Assembly (NCBI RefSeq): GCF_008386575.1
Contig: NZ_VUOA01000034.1
Location: 62,001 to 126,000, forward strand
DNA length: 64,000 bases
Direction of reading: 5' to 3'
DNA from: Salinarimonas soli
GTDB taxonomy: Bacteria; Pseudomonadota; Alphaproteobacteria; Rhizobiales; Beijerinckiaceae
Part shown: positions 25,395 through 33,675 of the stretch, in pieces
How positions within the stretch are numbered: position 1 is the stretch's first letter
Layout: each line of letters opens with the position of its first letter
The notes under the pieces: generated by a model
Databases searched by the model: none
What the model saw: the letters and a program-made list of their open reading frames with translations, nothing else
What the model was told of the DNA's origin: nothing
Made by a program: the position numbers and the translations under genes

Positions 25395-25520
25395 TCACTT
25401 CTTCGCCGCCCGCCGGAGCTCCTCCAGCCGTTACATGTCCTGCCGGACCGGGTCGGCCGCCGCGGCGCCCCGGGAAGCGGTGACACCGCCGATGAGCGAC
25501 GTGTGCCGGGCCAGGATCAC
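25395..25520 (-). pseudogene. Short coupled frame with an internal stop
   Basis: A GTG at 25520 overlaps the stop of the upstream exported-protein gene (GTGA). The frame reads MILARHTSLIGGVTASRGAA and continues to a TAA at 25433-25431, after which the same frame goes on as RLEELRRAAKK to a TGA at 25397-25395. The tail reads like the natural end of the protein, so the TAA may be a nonsense change in a 41-residue gene, or the product is just 29 residues. Confidence 0.3.
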
Positions 25521-25897
25521 GGAGCGCGGGGGGAGAGCACCTCGAAGCGTCCGGCTGCACCGGACGAGACAACCTGAAAGGTGGTGGTTTCCCTGGGCGG
25601 TGGCGGCGCAGCCGTCGTCGGCTGCGGAGGATTAGGCGCAGGAGACCGGGACACGAGGCGGCTGAAGTCCTGGTTTTCCCGCTCCGCGTACGGCCTGCTC
25701 TGCTCGGAGAAAGTGCCCGCCCTGCCGCTCGGGATGATAACCACAGCTCCCCCGGTGGCGGGTCTCGCGACCGGTCGCGTTGTCGATCCCATCCGGAACC
25801 CGCGCTTAGCCTCCGCGGGAGCACTCAGGAACAGCATACCGCCAGCGGCCAACAATGCCGCGGCCAGCGCGGCGGAGAGGCGTGGAGAGCGGTGCAT
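25517..25897 (-). CDS. Exported proline-rich small protein (126 aa)
   Basis: Signal peptide AALAAALLAAGGMLFLSAPAEA with cleavage after AEA. The mature part is basic then proline-rich (NPPQPTTAAPPPPRETT) and ends with a short beta-like segment (TFQVVSSGAAGRFEVLSP). Probably periplasmic. Function unknown. Confidence 0.6.
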   Translation of the reverse strand: MHRSPRLSAALAAALLAAGGMLFLSAPAEAKRGFRMGSTTRPVARPATGGAVVIIPSGRAGTFSEQSRPYAERENQDFSRLVSRSPAPNPPQPTTAAPPPPRETTTFQVVSSGAAGRFEVLSPRAP

Positions 25898-26068
25898 CGA
25901 GACCTCCAGGGGTGATCAGTCGAAGCCTAGCGCATGAACCTTCAGAAAAGCCCTGAGGCGCTCAGTCGAATTGTTCGAATTGAAACTAGCTCACACTCGT
26001 GGCGCCATTCCACGGACGAGGTGGGAGAAGGCGGTTCCGTCGCGCATGTGGGATCCGCTGAAATAGGA

Positions 26069-26102
26069 AGCCCCGCCGCGAAGGTCGGGACGCGGCGGGG
26101 CT
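26069..26102. terminator. Strong GC hairpin, possible terminator
   Basis: Perfect 12-bp stem (26069-26080 with 26091-26102) and a 10-base loop. No run of T follows on the plus strand and only a weak one (CCTATTTC) on the minus strand. The 370 bp between 25898 and 26267 hold no gene I can support. Confidence 0.45.
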
Positions 26103-26267
26103 CAGGGCCTGATACGCAACGCGCCCTCGAATGCCAGGATGGGCAGTCGCGGTAAACGCGAGGTTACCCGACCCGGATCAACGTGCAGAGCGGGGCGACC
26201 CCGGATCTGTTAAGGCAGTGTTAACCATACGACCTCACCGTCTCCCTTTGCACCGTGAGCGATCGCC

Positions 26268-26612
26268 ATGCGCCCTGTCATTTACCTGACCGACGAGAAC
26301 CCCGTGGTCGCTCGCGAGCTGTCGGCCACGCTGTTGAAGAACGGCTACGAAGTTGTGACGCTGCCCGCGTCCGAGATCACTGCGAACGTGAAGGCGCAGC
26401 GGGGCAGGGCAGTTATCTTCGCGAACGTCGACAGAGGCGGCCTTGATCTTGCGCGCGAGGTCCGCATGGCCCGTCCCGACGTTGGCGTGGTGTATTCTGC
26501 GGCAGCTCCTCAGAGGGTCCCGGAGACGGCGCGGGTTCGCGGGGCACCAATCATCCGGTCGCCGATCACGTCGGTTCAGCTCGTCGGTGTCGTGGGAGCG
26601 CTTGCGAGCTAA
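26268..26612 (+). CDS. Receiver-like protein lacking the phosphoacceptor
   Basis: 114 residues with the layout of a response-regulator receiver: acidic pair TDEN after strand one, helix VARELSATLLKNGYEV, then strand three VIFANVDRGG followed by DLAREVRMARPDVGVVYSAA and IIRSPITSVQLV. The position of the phosphorylated Asp in a D-V-x-M-P-G motif is Asn here, and the conserved Lys before Pro is Ser. It therefore cannot be phosphorylated in the usual way and may act as a binding adaptor. No output domain. Confidence 0.6.
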   Translation: MRPVIYLTDENPVVARELSATLLKNGYEVVTLPASEITANVKAQRGRAVIFANVDRGGLDLAREVRMARPDVGVVYSAAAPQRVPETARVRGAPIIRSPITSVQLVGVVGALAS

Positions 26613-26696
26613 AGGCTGCTGGGGTCGGCGGGCCTCGACTCGCTCTCGCGCTGGCGGACCAGCTTTGGTATGCTTGGCGCAAAGCATGGGGGCCAC

Positions 26697-26933
26697 ATGG
26701 CGCATCTGGATTTCGCGAAGCTACACCTGAAGAGCGCGGATGACACGAACGCGCTCAAGTATCTGGCTGGAAGCCTCATCGCGCATTGGGACACTCTCCC
26801 ACCCGAGCTCCGCGCCTCGATCTACCGTCTAGCGACCTCTGGCAAGATCATGGGCCTGCCAGCAACGATCGACCTCAAGGAAGAGATTGACCGGGTGCTC
26901 AGCCGCAACACGAGCGTGTCGCCCTATGTCTGA
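26697..26933 (+). CDS. Small protein of unknown function (78 aa)
   Basis: Start MAHLDFAKLHLKS at 26697. Helical, with ALKYLAGSLIAHWDTLPPEL and ASIYRLATSGKIMGLPATID. The last codons overlap the start of the next gene by 8 bp, implying coupling. No family recognised. Confidence 0.5.
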   Translation: MAHLDFAKLHLKSADDTNALKYLAGSLIAHWDTLPPELRASIYRLATSGKIMGLPATIDLKEEIDRVLSRNTSVSPYV

Positions 26934-27165
26934 GACCCACAAGCCCAGGCACTCCGCCGACGTGGCAGGCAACGCCAACCGTGGCGCTCTGAGCGACACG
27001 GGCGCGGCGCAGGAAGAGCACGTGGCCGAGCCGATGAAGCCTGCCAAGGATCCGGCTGCCGTGTCGTTGGGGCGTAAGGGGGGCGTCGCCCGAGCTGCGA
27101 CCATGACCCCGGAGCGTCGGGCTGAGATTGCCCGGAAGGCTGCTGCGAAGCGTTGGGGTAAGTGA
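26926..27165 (+). CDS. Small basic KGG-type protein (79 aa)
   Basis: The C-terminal half SLGRKGGVARAATMTPERRA followed by EIARKAAAKRWGK is a common short alphaproteobacterial pattern (R-K-G-G-x-A-R-A, then T-P-E-x-R-x-E-I-A-x-x-A-A-x-x-R-W), usually basic and thought to bind nucleic acid. Starts inside the previous gene. Confidence 0.55.
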   Translation: MSETHKPRHSADVAGNANRGALSDTGAAQEEHVAEPMKPAKDPAAVSLGRKGGVARAATMTPERRAEIARKAAAKRWGK

Positions 27166-27312
27166 TCAGGTCGACATGGCAGGCTGAGGAGATGGTCATC
27201 ATACAATCTTGAAGGCTTGATCCTCAGGACCGCCGGACGTTGACCATCTCGCCCCGGAGCTTCGGGCCTTGTGCTACGAGGCGAGGGTTCAATCAGTCCG
27301 GCGGAGAGCCAA

Positions 27313-27501
27313 GTGGAAGAGCACGAACAGGCGGCGGCCTCGCACGGGTCTGGGATGCAAATTGCCCTACGCCATCTGGAGAACGCCAAGGCGGCTCCAA
27401 CAACTGACGAGAGGGTCGAGCGGCTGACGGACGCTGTGGAGGCTCTGCTGCTTCACCTCCGCTATACCGAGGGCGAGGCAGGCACTGGCGGCAGCGCTTG
27501 A
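27313..27501 (+). CDS. Small helical protein (62 aa, GTG start)
   Basis: GTG at 27313 preceded by GGAGAG. Product helices: MQIALRHLENAKAAPTTDER and VERLTDAVEALLLHLRYTEG. The end is 2 bp from the convergent stop of the DUF6894 gene. No family recognised. Confidence 0.4.
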   Translation: MEEHEQAAASHGSGMQIALRHLENAKAAPTTDERVERLTDAVEALLLHLRYTEGEAGTGGSA

Positions 27502-27503
27502 GG

Positions 27504-27794
27504 TCAAAGCTTCTCGACCGTAAGGGACAGAGAAGCTCGGAGCAGCTTGCGCCCACCTTCGTCTCGGACCTCGACGATGAAGTCACGCCTCACGCCATCT
27601 GGCAGGGCATCCTTGGCGATCTCGGAAAGGCCCCGAACAGCCTCATCCTGGGCCGCCTGGAGCCCATCCAGCTCAAGGCCCGTGTCGTCTACGATGAGCT
27701 TTTCGCCGTCCGAAATATCGAAGTAAAAGCGCCTGCTAGGTGGTTGGGGCGGGAGGCCGAAGGCATCCTCTTGAGAGTGGGGCGTGTCGCTCAT
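27504..27794 (-). CDS. Second DUF6894-family protein (96 aa)
   Basis: RRFYFDISDGEKLIVDDTG, helix AAQDEAVRGLSEIAKDALP, and FIVEVRDEGGRKLLRASLSL follow the DUF6894 plan of strand, acidic turn, helix and two strands. Start at MSDTPHSQED (27794); the frame is open further upstream but without a start that fits. A paralogue of the gene at 21892, though clearly divergent from it. Confidence 0.65.
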   Translation of the reverse strand: MSDTPHSQEDAFGLPPQPPSRRFYFDISDGEKLIVDDTGLELDGLQAAQDEAVRGLSEIAKDALPDGVRRDFIVEVRDEGGRKLLRASLSLTVEKL

Positions 27795-27865
27795 CCGACA
27801 GTAACGCCGCTCGTCATGAAATGACGCCTCCCTAGGCCGGTGAAAGTAGGGCGTGGATGTGGGCG

Positions 27866-28042
27866 TTATGCGGATGCCCGAGCCCCTTGGGGCGCGCTGT
27901 CTGCACGAACCGCCAGTACCGCCGTCGTCACCTTCGCCGCGAGGTCCTGGAGGTGATCGTCCTGCCACACGCCTCCGGCATACGACACGTACAACTCCGC
28001 CCGCAGCACGTCGAAAATGGCGAACTGGAAAGCGGGGCTTAC
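27866..28042 (-). pseudogene. Truncated paralogue of the gene at 30787-31143
   Basis: A 58-codon frame whose middle, FAIFDVLRAELYVSY and DDHLQDLAAKVTTAVLAV, is close to AIFDVLRAELYVSYVDDEG and NDHLRALAAKVTTAALVV in the gene at 30787-31143. It is preceded directly by an in-frame TGA (28043-28045), with no start codon before the homologous part. The N-terminal half is lost. The two copies flank the kinase/ParD-like gene pair, suggesting a past duplication. Confidence 0.6.
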
Positions 28043-28092
28043 TCAAAATGCACCGTGGTGATTTTCCAACCGATGGCGTGGATCCGGACCGT

Positions 28093-30531
28093 CTAGTTGT
28101 CTTGCCTCCCTCCTACCTGGCGCACGACCCGCCGCAACACGCGTGACAGTTCCTCGGCCGCGTAGGGCTTCTGGAGAAGCTCAAAGCCATGCCGGCCCTC
28201 CTCGGCCAGCACGTTGCTGTACCCGGAGGTGAGCAGGATCGGCAGTTCAGGATACAGCCGGCGGATCTCATGACCGAGCTCCACGCCGTTCATCCCCGGC
28301 ATCACCACGTCCGAGAACACCACGTCAAAAGCCTGTTGCTCGTTGAGATATGCGAGAGCATCGGCGGCATTCCCGGCCCAGGTGGTCTCATAACCGAGGT
28401 CCTGCAGCAATTGCGTCGAGAACTCTCCGACGTTCCTGTTGTCCTCGACAACGAGCACTCGGGTGCCCCGCCCATGCTCGCGCCGAACTGTGCTGACAGC
28501 AGCACCCTCTGCGACCTCGCTTCTGGCCGGATCAACGCGAGGCAGGTAGAGGGTAAAGGTGGTGCCCCGTCCGACCTCGCTCTCCACCGCCACGTCACCA
28601 CCCGACTGCTTGGCAAAGCCATAGACTTGGGACAGCCCCAGGCCCGTGCCTTTGCCCACCTCCTTGGTGGTGAAGAACGGCTCGAAGATGTGAGGCAGTT
28701 GCTCAGACTTGATCCCAGTTCCGGTGTCCGTGAGAGACACTGCGACGAGTGCACCGGACCTACCACCGTGGCCAACGATGACCGAGAGATCGGCAGCATC
28801 GATACGGATCGTAAGGCTTCCCTCGCCGTCCATGGCGTCGCGAGCGTTCACGACCATGTTGACCAGAGCCGTATCGAACTGCGCTGCATCCGCCTCCACG
28901 AAGCAGCACTCGTGCTCGACTTCCGTCCGGATCACGATCCGCGAGCCCACGATGGTGCGCAACATGTCGGAAACCGAGCGGATCCGCTCCCCGGCGTCGA
29001 ACACCTCAGGCTTGAGCGACTGCCGGCGGGCGAAGGCCAGGAGTTGCCCGGTGAGCTTGGACGCGCGGTCAACCGTATCGGAGATCGCGTCCACGTACCG
29101 CCGTCGGCGCTCGGCCGGGAGATCCGAGCGCCGCAGCAAGTCCGTCGACGACTTGATGATGGTGAGTAGGTTGTTGAAGTCGTGCGCGACGCCACCCGTG
29201 AGCTGGCCCACGGCCTCCATCTTTTGCGCTTGGCGGAGGGCGTCCTGTGCCGCGGTAAGCTCCGCGTCACGTTTCTGCTCCGAGGTGACGTCTCGGCCAT
29301 AGGCGTAGATGAGGTCGCCCTCGGGCGAGGCCAGCCAGGAGATGCAGCGGTAGGAGCCGTCCTTGTGTCGGTACCGGTTCTCAAACAGTGGTAGCAGTTC
29401 TTGGCTTGCTACCTTGAGTGCACCTTGGCTTGTGGGATGGTCGTCCGGGTGGATGAACTCGAGGTAGCTGTGGCCAACCAGTTCGTCGGCGTTCCACCCG
29501 AGGAGCGACGTCCAGGCCGGGTTCACGGCTCGGAAGATGCCGTCCGTCCCGACGACGAGTAGGAGATCGCGCGAGTTCGCCCACATGCGGTCGCGCTCGA
29601 CGGTGCGCTCGGCGACCTGGCTTTCGAGGGTCTCGTTGAGCTCACGCAGCCGCTCTTCCGCCAACTTACGATCCGAGATGTCGATATTCCCGCCGACATA
29701 GCGCCAAGGGTTGCCATCCGGGTCGAAGACGATTGTCGCGCGCCCACTAAGCCAACGCACCTTGCCGTCGTCGGCACGCACGATCCGGTACTCGTAGTCG
29801 AACGGCTTCCGCTCGCGGATCCCGCGGTCGAGCGACTCGATGGCCGTAGCGGCGTCATCCGGGTGGATCCGTGCGGCCCAGGTCTCGCGGTTGATCGGGT
29901 GCCCATTCGGCAGGCCCAGGATGGCGTAGTACTCTGGCGAGCAGACCGCGTCATCTCGTTGGAGGTCATAGTCGAAGCTGCCGATGCCGCCCGCCGTTTG
30001 AACGAGACGCAGACGCGCCTCACTCTCGCGCAGCTGCCGTTCGGCAAGCACGGTGGCCGTGGTCTCGGTGACCGCGCAGTACATGCCTGCAACCCGGCCA
30101 CTCTCATCCCGCACCGGGGAGTAGGAGAAGGTGAACCAAGCCTGCTCCTCAAAACCCCGCCGGCTGACGATCAGGGGCAGGTTCTCATGATAGCTCGCCT
30201 CACCGGCTAAGGCCCCATCGATCAAAGGCAGGATGTCCGACCAGATCTCGGCCCAGATCTCCTGGAAGCGAGCGCCCAGCGCGCTCGGGTGCTTGGCGCC
30301 CAGGATCTCGGCGTAAGCGTCGTTGTAGAGAAAGCCTAGATCGGGCCCCCACGCGACGAACATCGGGAACTTGGAACCGAGCAGAAGGCCGACGATGGAG
30401 CGCAACGACTGGGGCCAAGTCTCGGGTGAGCCGAGCGGCGAGGCCGCCCAATCATGAGCGCGCATCAGTGCGCCAACCTCCCCGCCGCTAACTGGAAAAG
30501 CCGGATCTGCGCTTGGCGCGTCACCGTGCAT
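28093..30531 (-). CDS. Hybrid PAS sensor histidine kinase with receiver domain
   Basis: 812 residues, cytosolic (no membrane span). Three PAS-type sensor units (about 30-190, 195-335, 350-470; e.g. AARIHPDDAATAIESLDRGI, VRWLSGRATIVFDPDG), then HisKA with the phosphorylated His in GGVAHDFNNLL, HATPase motifs NMVVNARDAM, DTGTGI and GKGTGLGLS, and a C-terminal receiver with Asp in VVFSDVVMPGMNG and Lys in LLQKPY. The start MHGDAPSADP is at 30531, 11 bases inside the end of the ParD-like gene. No partner regulator is adjacent. The signal is unknown. Confidence 0.85.
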   Translation of the reverse strand: MHGDAPSADPAFPVSGGEVGALMRAHDWAASPLGSPETWPQSLRSIVGLLLGSKFPMFVAWGPDLGFLYNDAYAEILGAKHPSALGARFQEIWAEIWSDILPLIDGALAGEASYHENLPLIVSRRGFEEQAWFTFSYSPVRDESGRVAGMYCAVTETTATVLAERQLRESEARLRLVQTAGGIGSFDYDLQRDDAVCSPEYYAILGLPNGHPINRETWAARIHPDDAATAIESLDRGIRERKPFDYEYRIVRADDGKVRWLSGRATIVFDPDGNPWRYVGGNIDISDRKLAEERLRELNETLESQVAERTVERDRMWANSRDLLLVVGTDGIFRAVNPAWTSLLGWNADELVGHSYLEFIHPDDHPTSQGALKVASQELLPLFENRYRHKDGSYRCISWLASPEGDLIYAYGRDVTSEQKRDAELTAAQDALRQAQKMEAVGQLTGGVAHDFNNLLTIIKSSTDLLRRSDLPAERRRRYVDAISDTVDRASKLTGQLLAFARRQSLKPEVFDAGERIRSVSDMLRTIVGSRIVIRTEVEHECCFVEADAAQFDTALVNMVVNARDAMDGEGSLTIRIDAADLSVIVGHGGRSGALVAVSLTDTGTGIKSEQLPHIFEPFFTTKEVGKGTGLGLSQVYGFAKQSGGDVAVESEVGRGTTFTLYLPRVDPARSEVAEGAAVSTVRREHGRGTRVLVVEDNRNVGEFSTQLLQDLGYETTWAGNAADALAYLNEQQAFDVVFSDVVMPGMNGVELGHEIRRLYPELPILLTSGYSNVLAEEGRHGFELLQKPYAAEELSRVLRRVVRQVGGRQDN

Positions 30532-30715
30532 TGCGCCGGCCTTCGGTGACCTTCTTGGCTGTCTGCTCTTCCTGACGATCCTGCTCGACGAGCAGTCGCA
30601 GCCCGGCGCGCACGACCTCGCTGGCGCTACCGTAGAGGCCTGTCGCCACCTTGGCTTCAATGAGAGCCGTTAGCTCTGGGGTGAGCGAAACCGTTCCGAC
30701 GATCTTTGCTGGCAT
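30521..30715 (-). CDS. ParD/CopG-like ribbon-helix-helix protein without a toxin gene
   Basis: 64 residues, ribbon-helix-helix antitoxin type: TVSLTPELTALIEAKVATG followed by YGSASEVVRAGLRLLVEQ, the standard ParD pattern (G-x-Y-x-S-A-S-E-V-V-R-x-G-L-R-L-L). Start at MPAKIVG (30715); an ATG at 30727 is possible. ParD is normally followed by parE; here the next gene, overlapping by 11 bp, is the histidine kinase instead. Either an orphan antitoxin or a regulator. Confidence 0.7.
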   Translation of the reverse strand: MPAKIVGTVSLTPELTALIEAKVATGLYGSASEVVRAGLRLLVEQDRQEEQTAKKVTEGRRNAR

Positions 30716-30786
30716 GCTCGGGTCCATGGGGGTCACTAGATTTGTGACCCGATGTAGCGCATCCACGGCGGGCCTCAAGCGCCGGG

Positions 30787-31143
30787 TCAGCTGTCGCCTT
30801 GTGCGGTATAGGCAACTACCAGCGCCGCCGTCGTCACCTTCGCCGCGAGGGCCCGGAGGTGGTCGTTTTGCCCCTCATCGTCGACATAAGACACGTACAG
30901 CTCGGCCCGCAGCACGTCGAAGATGGCAGCCTGGAGGGCGGGGCTCGTCTCCCCGGGCGTGGGGTTCGGCGTGCCATCTCTGCCGCCCCCGTGAGGCCGG
31001 GGGAGGAAGGCGCCTGGCTCACCCGTCAGGATCTCGGCCGCCTCGTCGATCGCGTCCATGACGCTGCCAGCCGCCTTGTAGGCGTCGCCACCGATCGGCG
31101 CTGAGGCCATGGCTTGCCGGCAGGCGCGGCGGGCGTGGCGCAT
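30787..31143 (-). CDS. Protein of unknown function (118 aa)
   Basis: Starts MRHARRACRQAMASAPIGGD (31143; an in-frame ATG at 31209 is an alternative). Helical N-terminal part (SVMDAIDEAAEILTG), a proline/glycine-rich linker, then AIFDVLRAELYVSYVDDEG and HLRALAAKVTTAALVVAY. A truncated paralogue lies at 27866-28042. No named family. Confidence 0.5.
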   Translation of the reverse strand: MRHARRACRQAMASAPIGGDAYKAAGSVMDAIDEAAEILTGEPGAFLPRPHGGGRDGTPNPTPGETSPALQAAIFDVLRAELYVSYVDDEGQNDHLRALAAKVTTAALVVAYTAQGDS

Positions 31144-31312
31144 GGGGAGAACGTAGCGCGAACATCGGGCCCTGGAAATAGCTGACAGAGGCCCTGCCTT
31201 GTTGCTCATCTGTGCGGTGCTGCCTCTCCTCGGTCGCAGCGGGGACCAGATTGCAATCCGGACAGGTTGCCGTGAAAGTGAGTCAACGGCAGGCAGAGCG
31301 AACGAGATACGG

Positions 31313-32290
31313 ATGACAATCTTCCATAGCGGCCACGAGCTTAGCCAAGAGATCCGGCGTGTCTTGGGAGGCGCTCATGTCCGCTGCGCGGTTGCTTTCT
31401 GGGGCAAGGGCACAGGAGCATTTCTGAAAAGCGTTGGGGCAGATCTCACGGATCTACGGATCGTGTGCAACATTGAGATGGGCGGAACTAACCCCGACGC
31501 TTTGGTTGAGCTTGGCGCGCCAGACAACAGCCGTTTGCGTCACCAACAGGGTCTACATGCCAAGGTGTACATTTCAGACCGGGGACTTGTCGTTGGGTCG
31601 GCCAATGTCTCGGAAAACGGCATCGGTTTAGAGCAGGACGTTGCGGGATTGACCGAAGCTGGTGTCGTTTATGGACCACATGAGGATGCCTGGTCGGCTG
31701 CAGCAGCATGGTTTGAACAACTCTTCGAGCGTGCGGCGCAGGTTGATGCAGATGCTATTGCGACAGCTCGTCAGCGCTTCAGCAGGGTCGGCCCATGGAC
31801 CAAAGCAGGGCCATTAGTACCCGGCTCTCTGATGAACATGATTCGTATGAAACCGGAGCTTTTCAAAAACGTCGGCTTTGTAGTTGCCAGCGTTGTGAGT
31901 ACCGAGGCTAGGCGGGCGACCGCACTCCGGCAGGCAGTTCAAGCCAATATCGCTACGAAAACGTCGCTCGCCGCAATTCCCGACGATGGCATGTTCATCG
32001 GATGGTCAAAGGCTGATGTGCGTCGTTGGCCAGCGACATTCCTGGAATTTTGGATCCCGAAGAGCTCCCTGCGTATCTTTCCTCGTTCGGTCAGGGCGCT
32101 TGATCCGAAAAACGGCAACGTCTTTTCTGTTCGTGATGCTCGCGCGGTGCGGGATATGCTCCCGTCCGGTGTACCTTCGTTCGCAGAGGCTCAACGGGTC
32201 GACCGTGAGCTTGCACAGCGGCTTCGCGAGGGTGGGGGAGGCGTCTTTCCAACTGCCTATGACTTAGCTGACGCACTGGAGAAGCTGTAA
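31313..32290 (+). CDS. Phospholipase-D-like (HKD) protein
   Basis: 325 residues, start MTIFHSGHELSQEIRRV. One HKD-type motif is clear: QGLHAKVYISDRGLVVGSAN then VSENG (H-x-K-x4-D and the G-S-x-N-x-S block), as in PLD-superfamily nucleases and lipases. Only one motif is seen, so the active form would be a dimer. Local base composition is visibly less GC-rich than the neighbours, suggesting separate acquisition. PLD-like nucleases occur in restriction and defence systems, but no such partner adjoins this gene. Confidence 0.65.
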   Translation: MTIFHSGHELSQEIRRVLGGAHVRCAVAFWGKGTGAFLKSVGADLTDLRIVCNIEMGGTNPDALVELGAPDNSRLRHQQGLHAKVYISDRGLVVGSANVSENGIGLEQDVAGLTEAGVVYGPHEDAWSAAAAWFEQLFERAAQVDADAIATARQRFSRVGPWTKAGPLVPGSLMNMIRMKPELFKNVGFVVASVVSTEARRATALRQAVQANIATKTSLAAIPDDGMFIGWSKADVRRWPATFLEFWIPKSSLRIFPRSVRALDPKNGNVFSVRDARAVRDMLPSGVPSFAEAQRVDRELAQRLREGGGGVFPTAYDLADALEKL

Positions 32291-32355
32291 GAGCCGCTTA
32301 CCGGTGAACTGGTCAATTACGACCGAAGCTATGTTAAACCAACCGCGCTCGACGG

Positions 32356-32794
32356 TCACACCGTCCGCAGTCGCGCCTCGTCGCAGGTTGGAGCGAATAC
32401 AGCGACCACACGCCCGACCAGCTTCTCGGACGGGCGCTCGGGCATGAACGGGCCTTCGCTCGTCACCATCGGCCGGCCGCCCGCCCTCGGCGACCTCCGC
32501 CAGTGAGCGGGGCCGGTTGAATGGCGCCGCGGCCCACGGGATCGAGCCGTCAGCCCGGGGAGAGCGGCGCAGCAGATACGTCTCAACTACCTCCCGGCGC
32601 CCGCCAGACCACTCGATGACAAACGGCTCACCCAGCGCCGGTGCACGGTCGCCCGTGTCGATCACGGCGAACTCGCCGGGGCGGAGGTGGGGCCAGGAGG
32701 CCCCATCCGTGATGAAGTACAGCGCATGGCCGGCGGCAAGGCTGTCCATGAGAGGCAGCGCGCGCAGGTCGGGCAGGGTCAAAGCGGGAGTCAT
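32356..32794 (-). pseudogene. S24-like peptidase-fold gene with a frameshift
   Basis: From 32794 the frame reads LYFITDGASWPHLRPGEFAV, then IDTGDRAPALGEPFVIEWSG, as in S24/LexA-like C-terminal domains common in this group. Near 32475, in the GC-rich run GGGCGGCCGGCC, the sense jumps frame: the continuation MVTSEGPFMPERPSEKLVGR and VVAVFAP is in another frame and ends at 32356. In frame one the tail is basic nonsense running to 32264. An indel in the genome, or a base-call error, would explain it. Confidence 0.5.
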
Positions 32795-32815
32795 GGTCAG
32801 GTGCTTTCACGATGC

Positions 32816-32945
32816 GCTCGTCGTTGGCGGTGAGCCGCATCATGACTCGAAGCGGATTTAGGATGTACGGAGCGCCAGCCTTGTCGACCTGGCCCGCGTG
32901 GGCCTCGGCTGCGATAGCGATGGCTCGGTTCAAGGTGCTCGTCAA
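32816..32945 (-). pseudogene. Truncated HD-type (p)ppGpp/nucleotide pyrophosphohydrolase fragment
   Basis: TTG start at 32945. The first 43 residues, RAIAIAAEAHAGQVDKAGAP then YILNPLRVMMRLTANDERIV, are the start of a MESH1/SpoT-like HD hydrolase (H-A-G-Q-x-D-K-A-G-x-P-Y-I-x-H/N-P-L-R-V). The catalytic HD pair that should follow (A-x-L-H-D) is missing: the sequence runs into the upstream region of the S24-like gene. Only the N-terminus survives. Confidence 0.6.
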
Positions 32946-32991
32946 TCCGTCCTCGGTCTCCCCAGGGTATCCTCTGAGCCTGCCCAGGTAT

Positions 32992-33028
32992 GACGGCGCT
33001 GGGGCGCCAACAGCTCCCCAGCGCCGTC
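32992..33028 (-). terminator. Hairpin downstream of the lipoprotein gene
   Basis: Perfect 13-bp stem (32992-33004 with 33016-33028) and 11-base loop, starting 14 bases past the stop of the lipoprotein gene at 33042. No T-run follows, so it may stabilise the 3' end rather than terminate alone. Confidence 0.5.
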
Positions 33029-33041
33029 GCCAGCTAGAAGA

Positions 33042-33479
33042 TCAGGAGGTTGGGGCACGGCGGCGGGTGCGGCGCTCGATGAGCGGCGAGACGGGCCGGA
33101 TCGGCTGAAGGCGAGCCACGACCGGGTTCGGGACGTGGTCCATGCTTGCGCCCGTGTTCGCATCGACCACCACGCCGATGATGCCGCCGAAGATGGCATT
33201 TCCAGCGAGCCCGGCGGTGCCGCCGCCGCTCATCCGTGTAGCGACCATGACCTGTTCCGATCGATGGCCGGGCAGATCGAACGTGGCCACGAACTGATCC
33301 TTGCGCGGGACCTGGATGACGCACGGCGTAGCGGGGCAGCCGAGGCCGATGTTCGTCTGGACAGTCGCGCCGGCGGGCTCGGAAACGAACTGGACGGGCT
33401 CGTCGGAGCCCCGGGTGATAGTGGCGCAAGCGGCGAGAGGCATCGCCGCGAGCGCGGCGACGAGGACGACGATCTTCAT
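33042..33479 (-). CDS. Lipoprotein with PEGA-like segment
   Basis: 145 residues, start MKIVVLVAALAAMPLAAC at 33479 with lipobox LAAC. The mature part starts ATITRGSDEPVQFVSEPAGA then TVQTN, resembling PEGA-type surface domains, and contains a glycine-rich hydrophobic stretch (GLAGNAIFGGIIGVVVDANT) common in small envelope lipoproteins. Envelope-located; function unknown. Confidence 0.65.
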   Translation of the reverse strand: MKIVVLVAALAAMPLAACATITRGSDEPVQFVSEPAGATVQTNIGLGCPATPCVIQVPRKDQFVATFDLPGHRSEQVMVATRMSGGGTAGLAGNAIFGGIIGVVVDANTGASMDHVPNPVVARLQPIRPVSPLIERRTRRRAPTS

Positions 33480-33675
33480 TGATTCTGCCCTTCTGGGAAT
33501 AACCAGGGCACCGAAACATGAGCTAGCGCTTTGCGACAAGGGTGGGCGGAGTAAAACGCAAGGGTGCGGATTTGTGGCAACACTGTGTCATGCGGGGCCG
33601 GCATCTTGGCGGACGTAGGTTTGCGATGAGGCATGACTCACGTTAGCCGTGTCCTCAGGCAGGGGAGGTTCGCCT

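Noticed and set aside
27853-28146. Plus-strand proline/arginine-rich frame
   Set aside because: Antiparallel to the broken paralogue at 27866-28042; a shadow.
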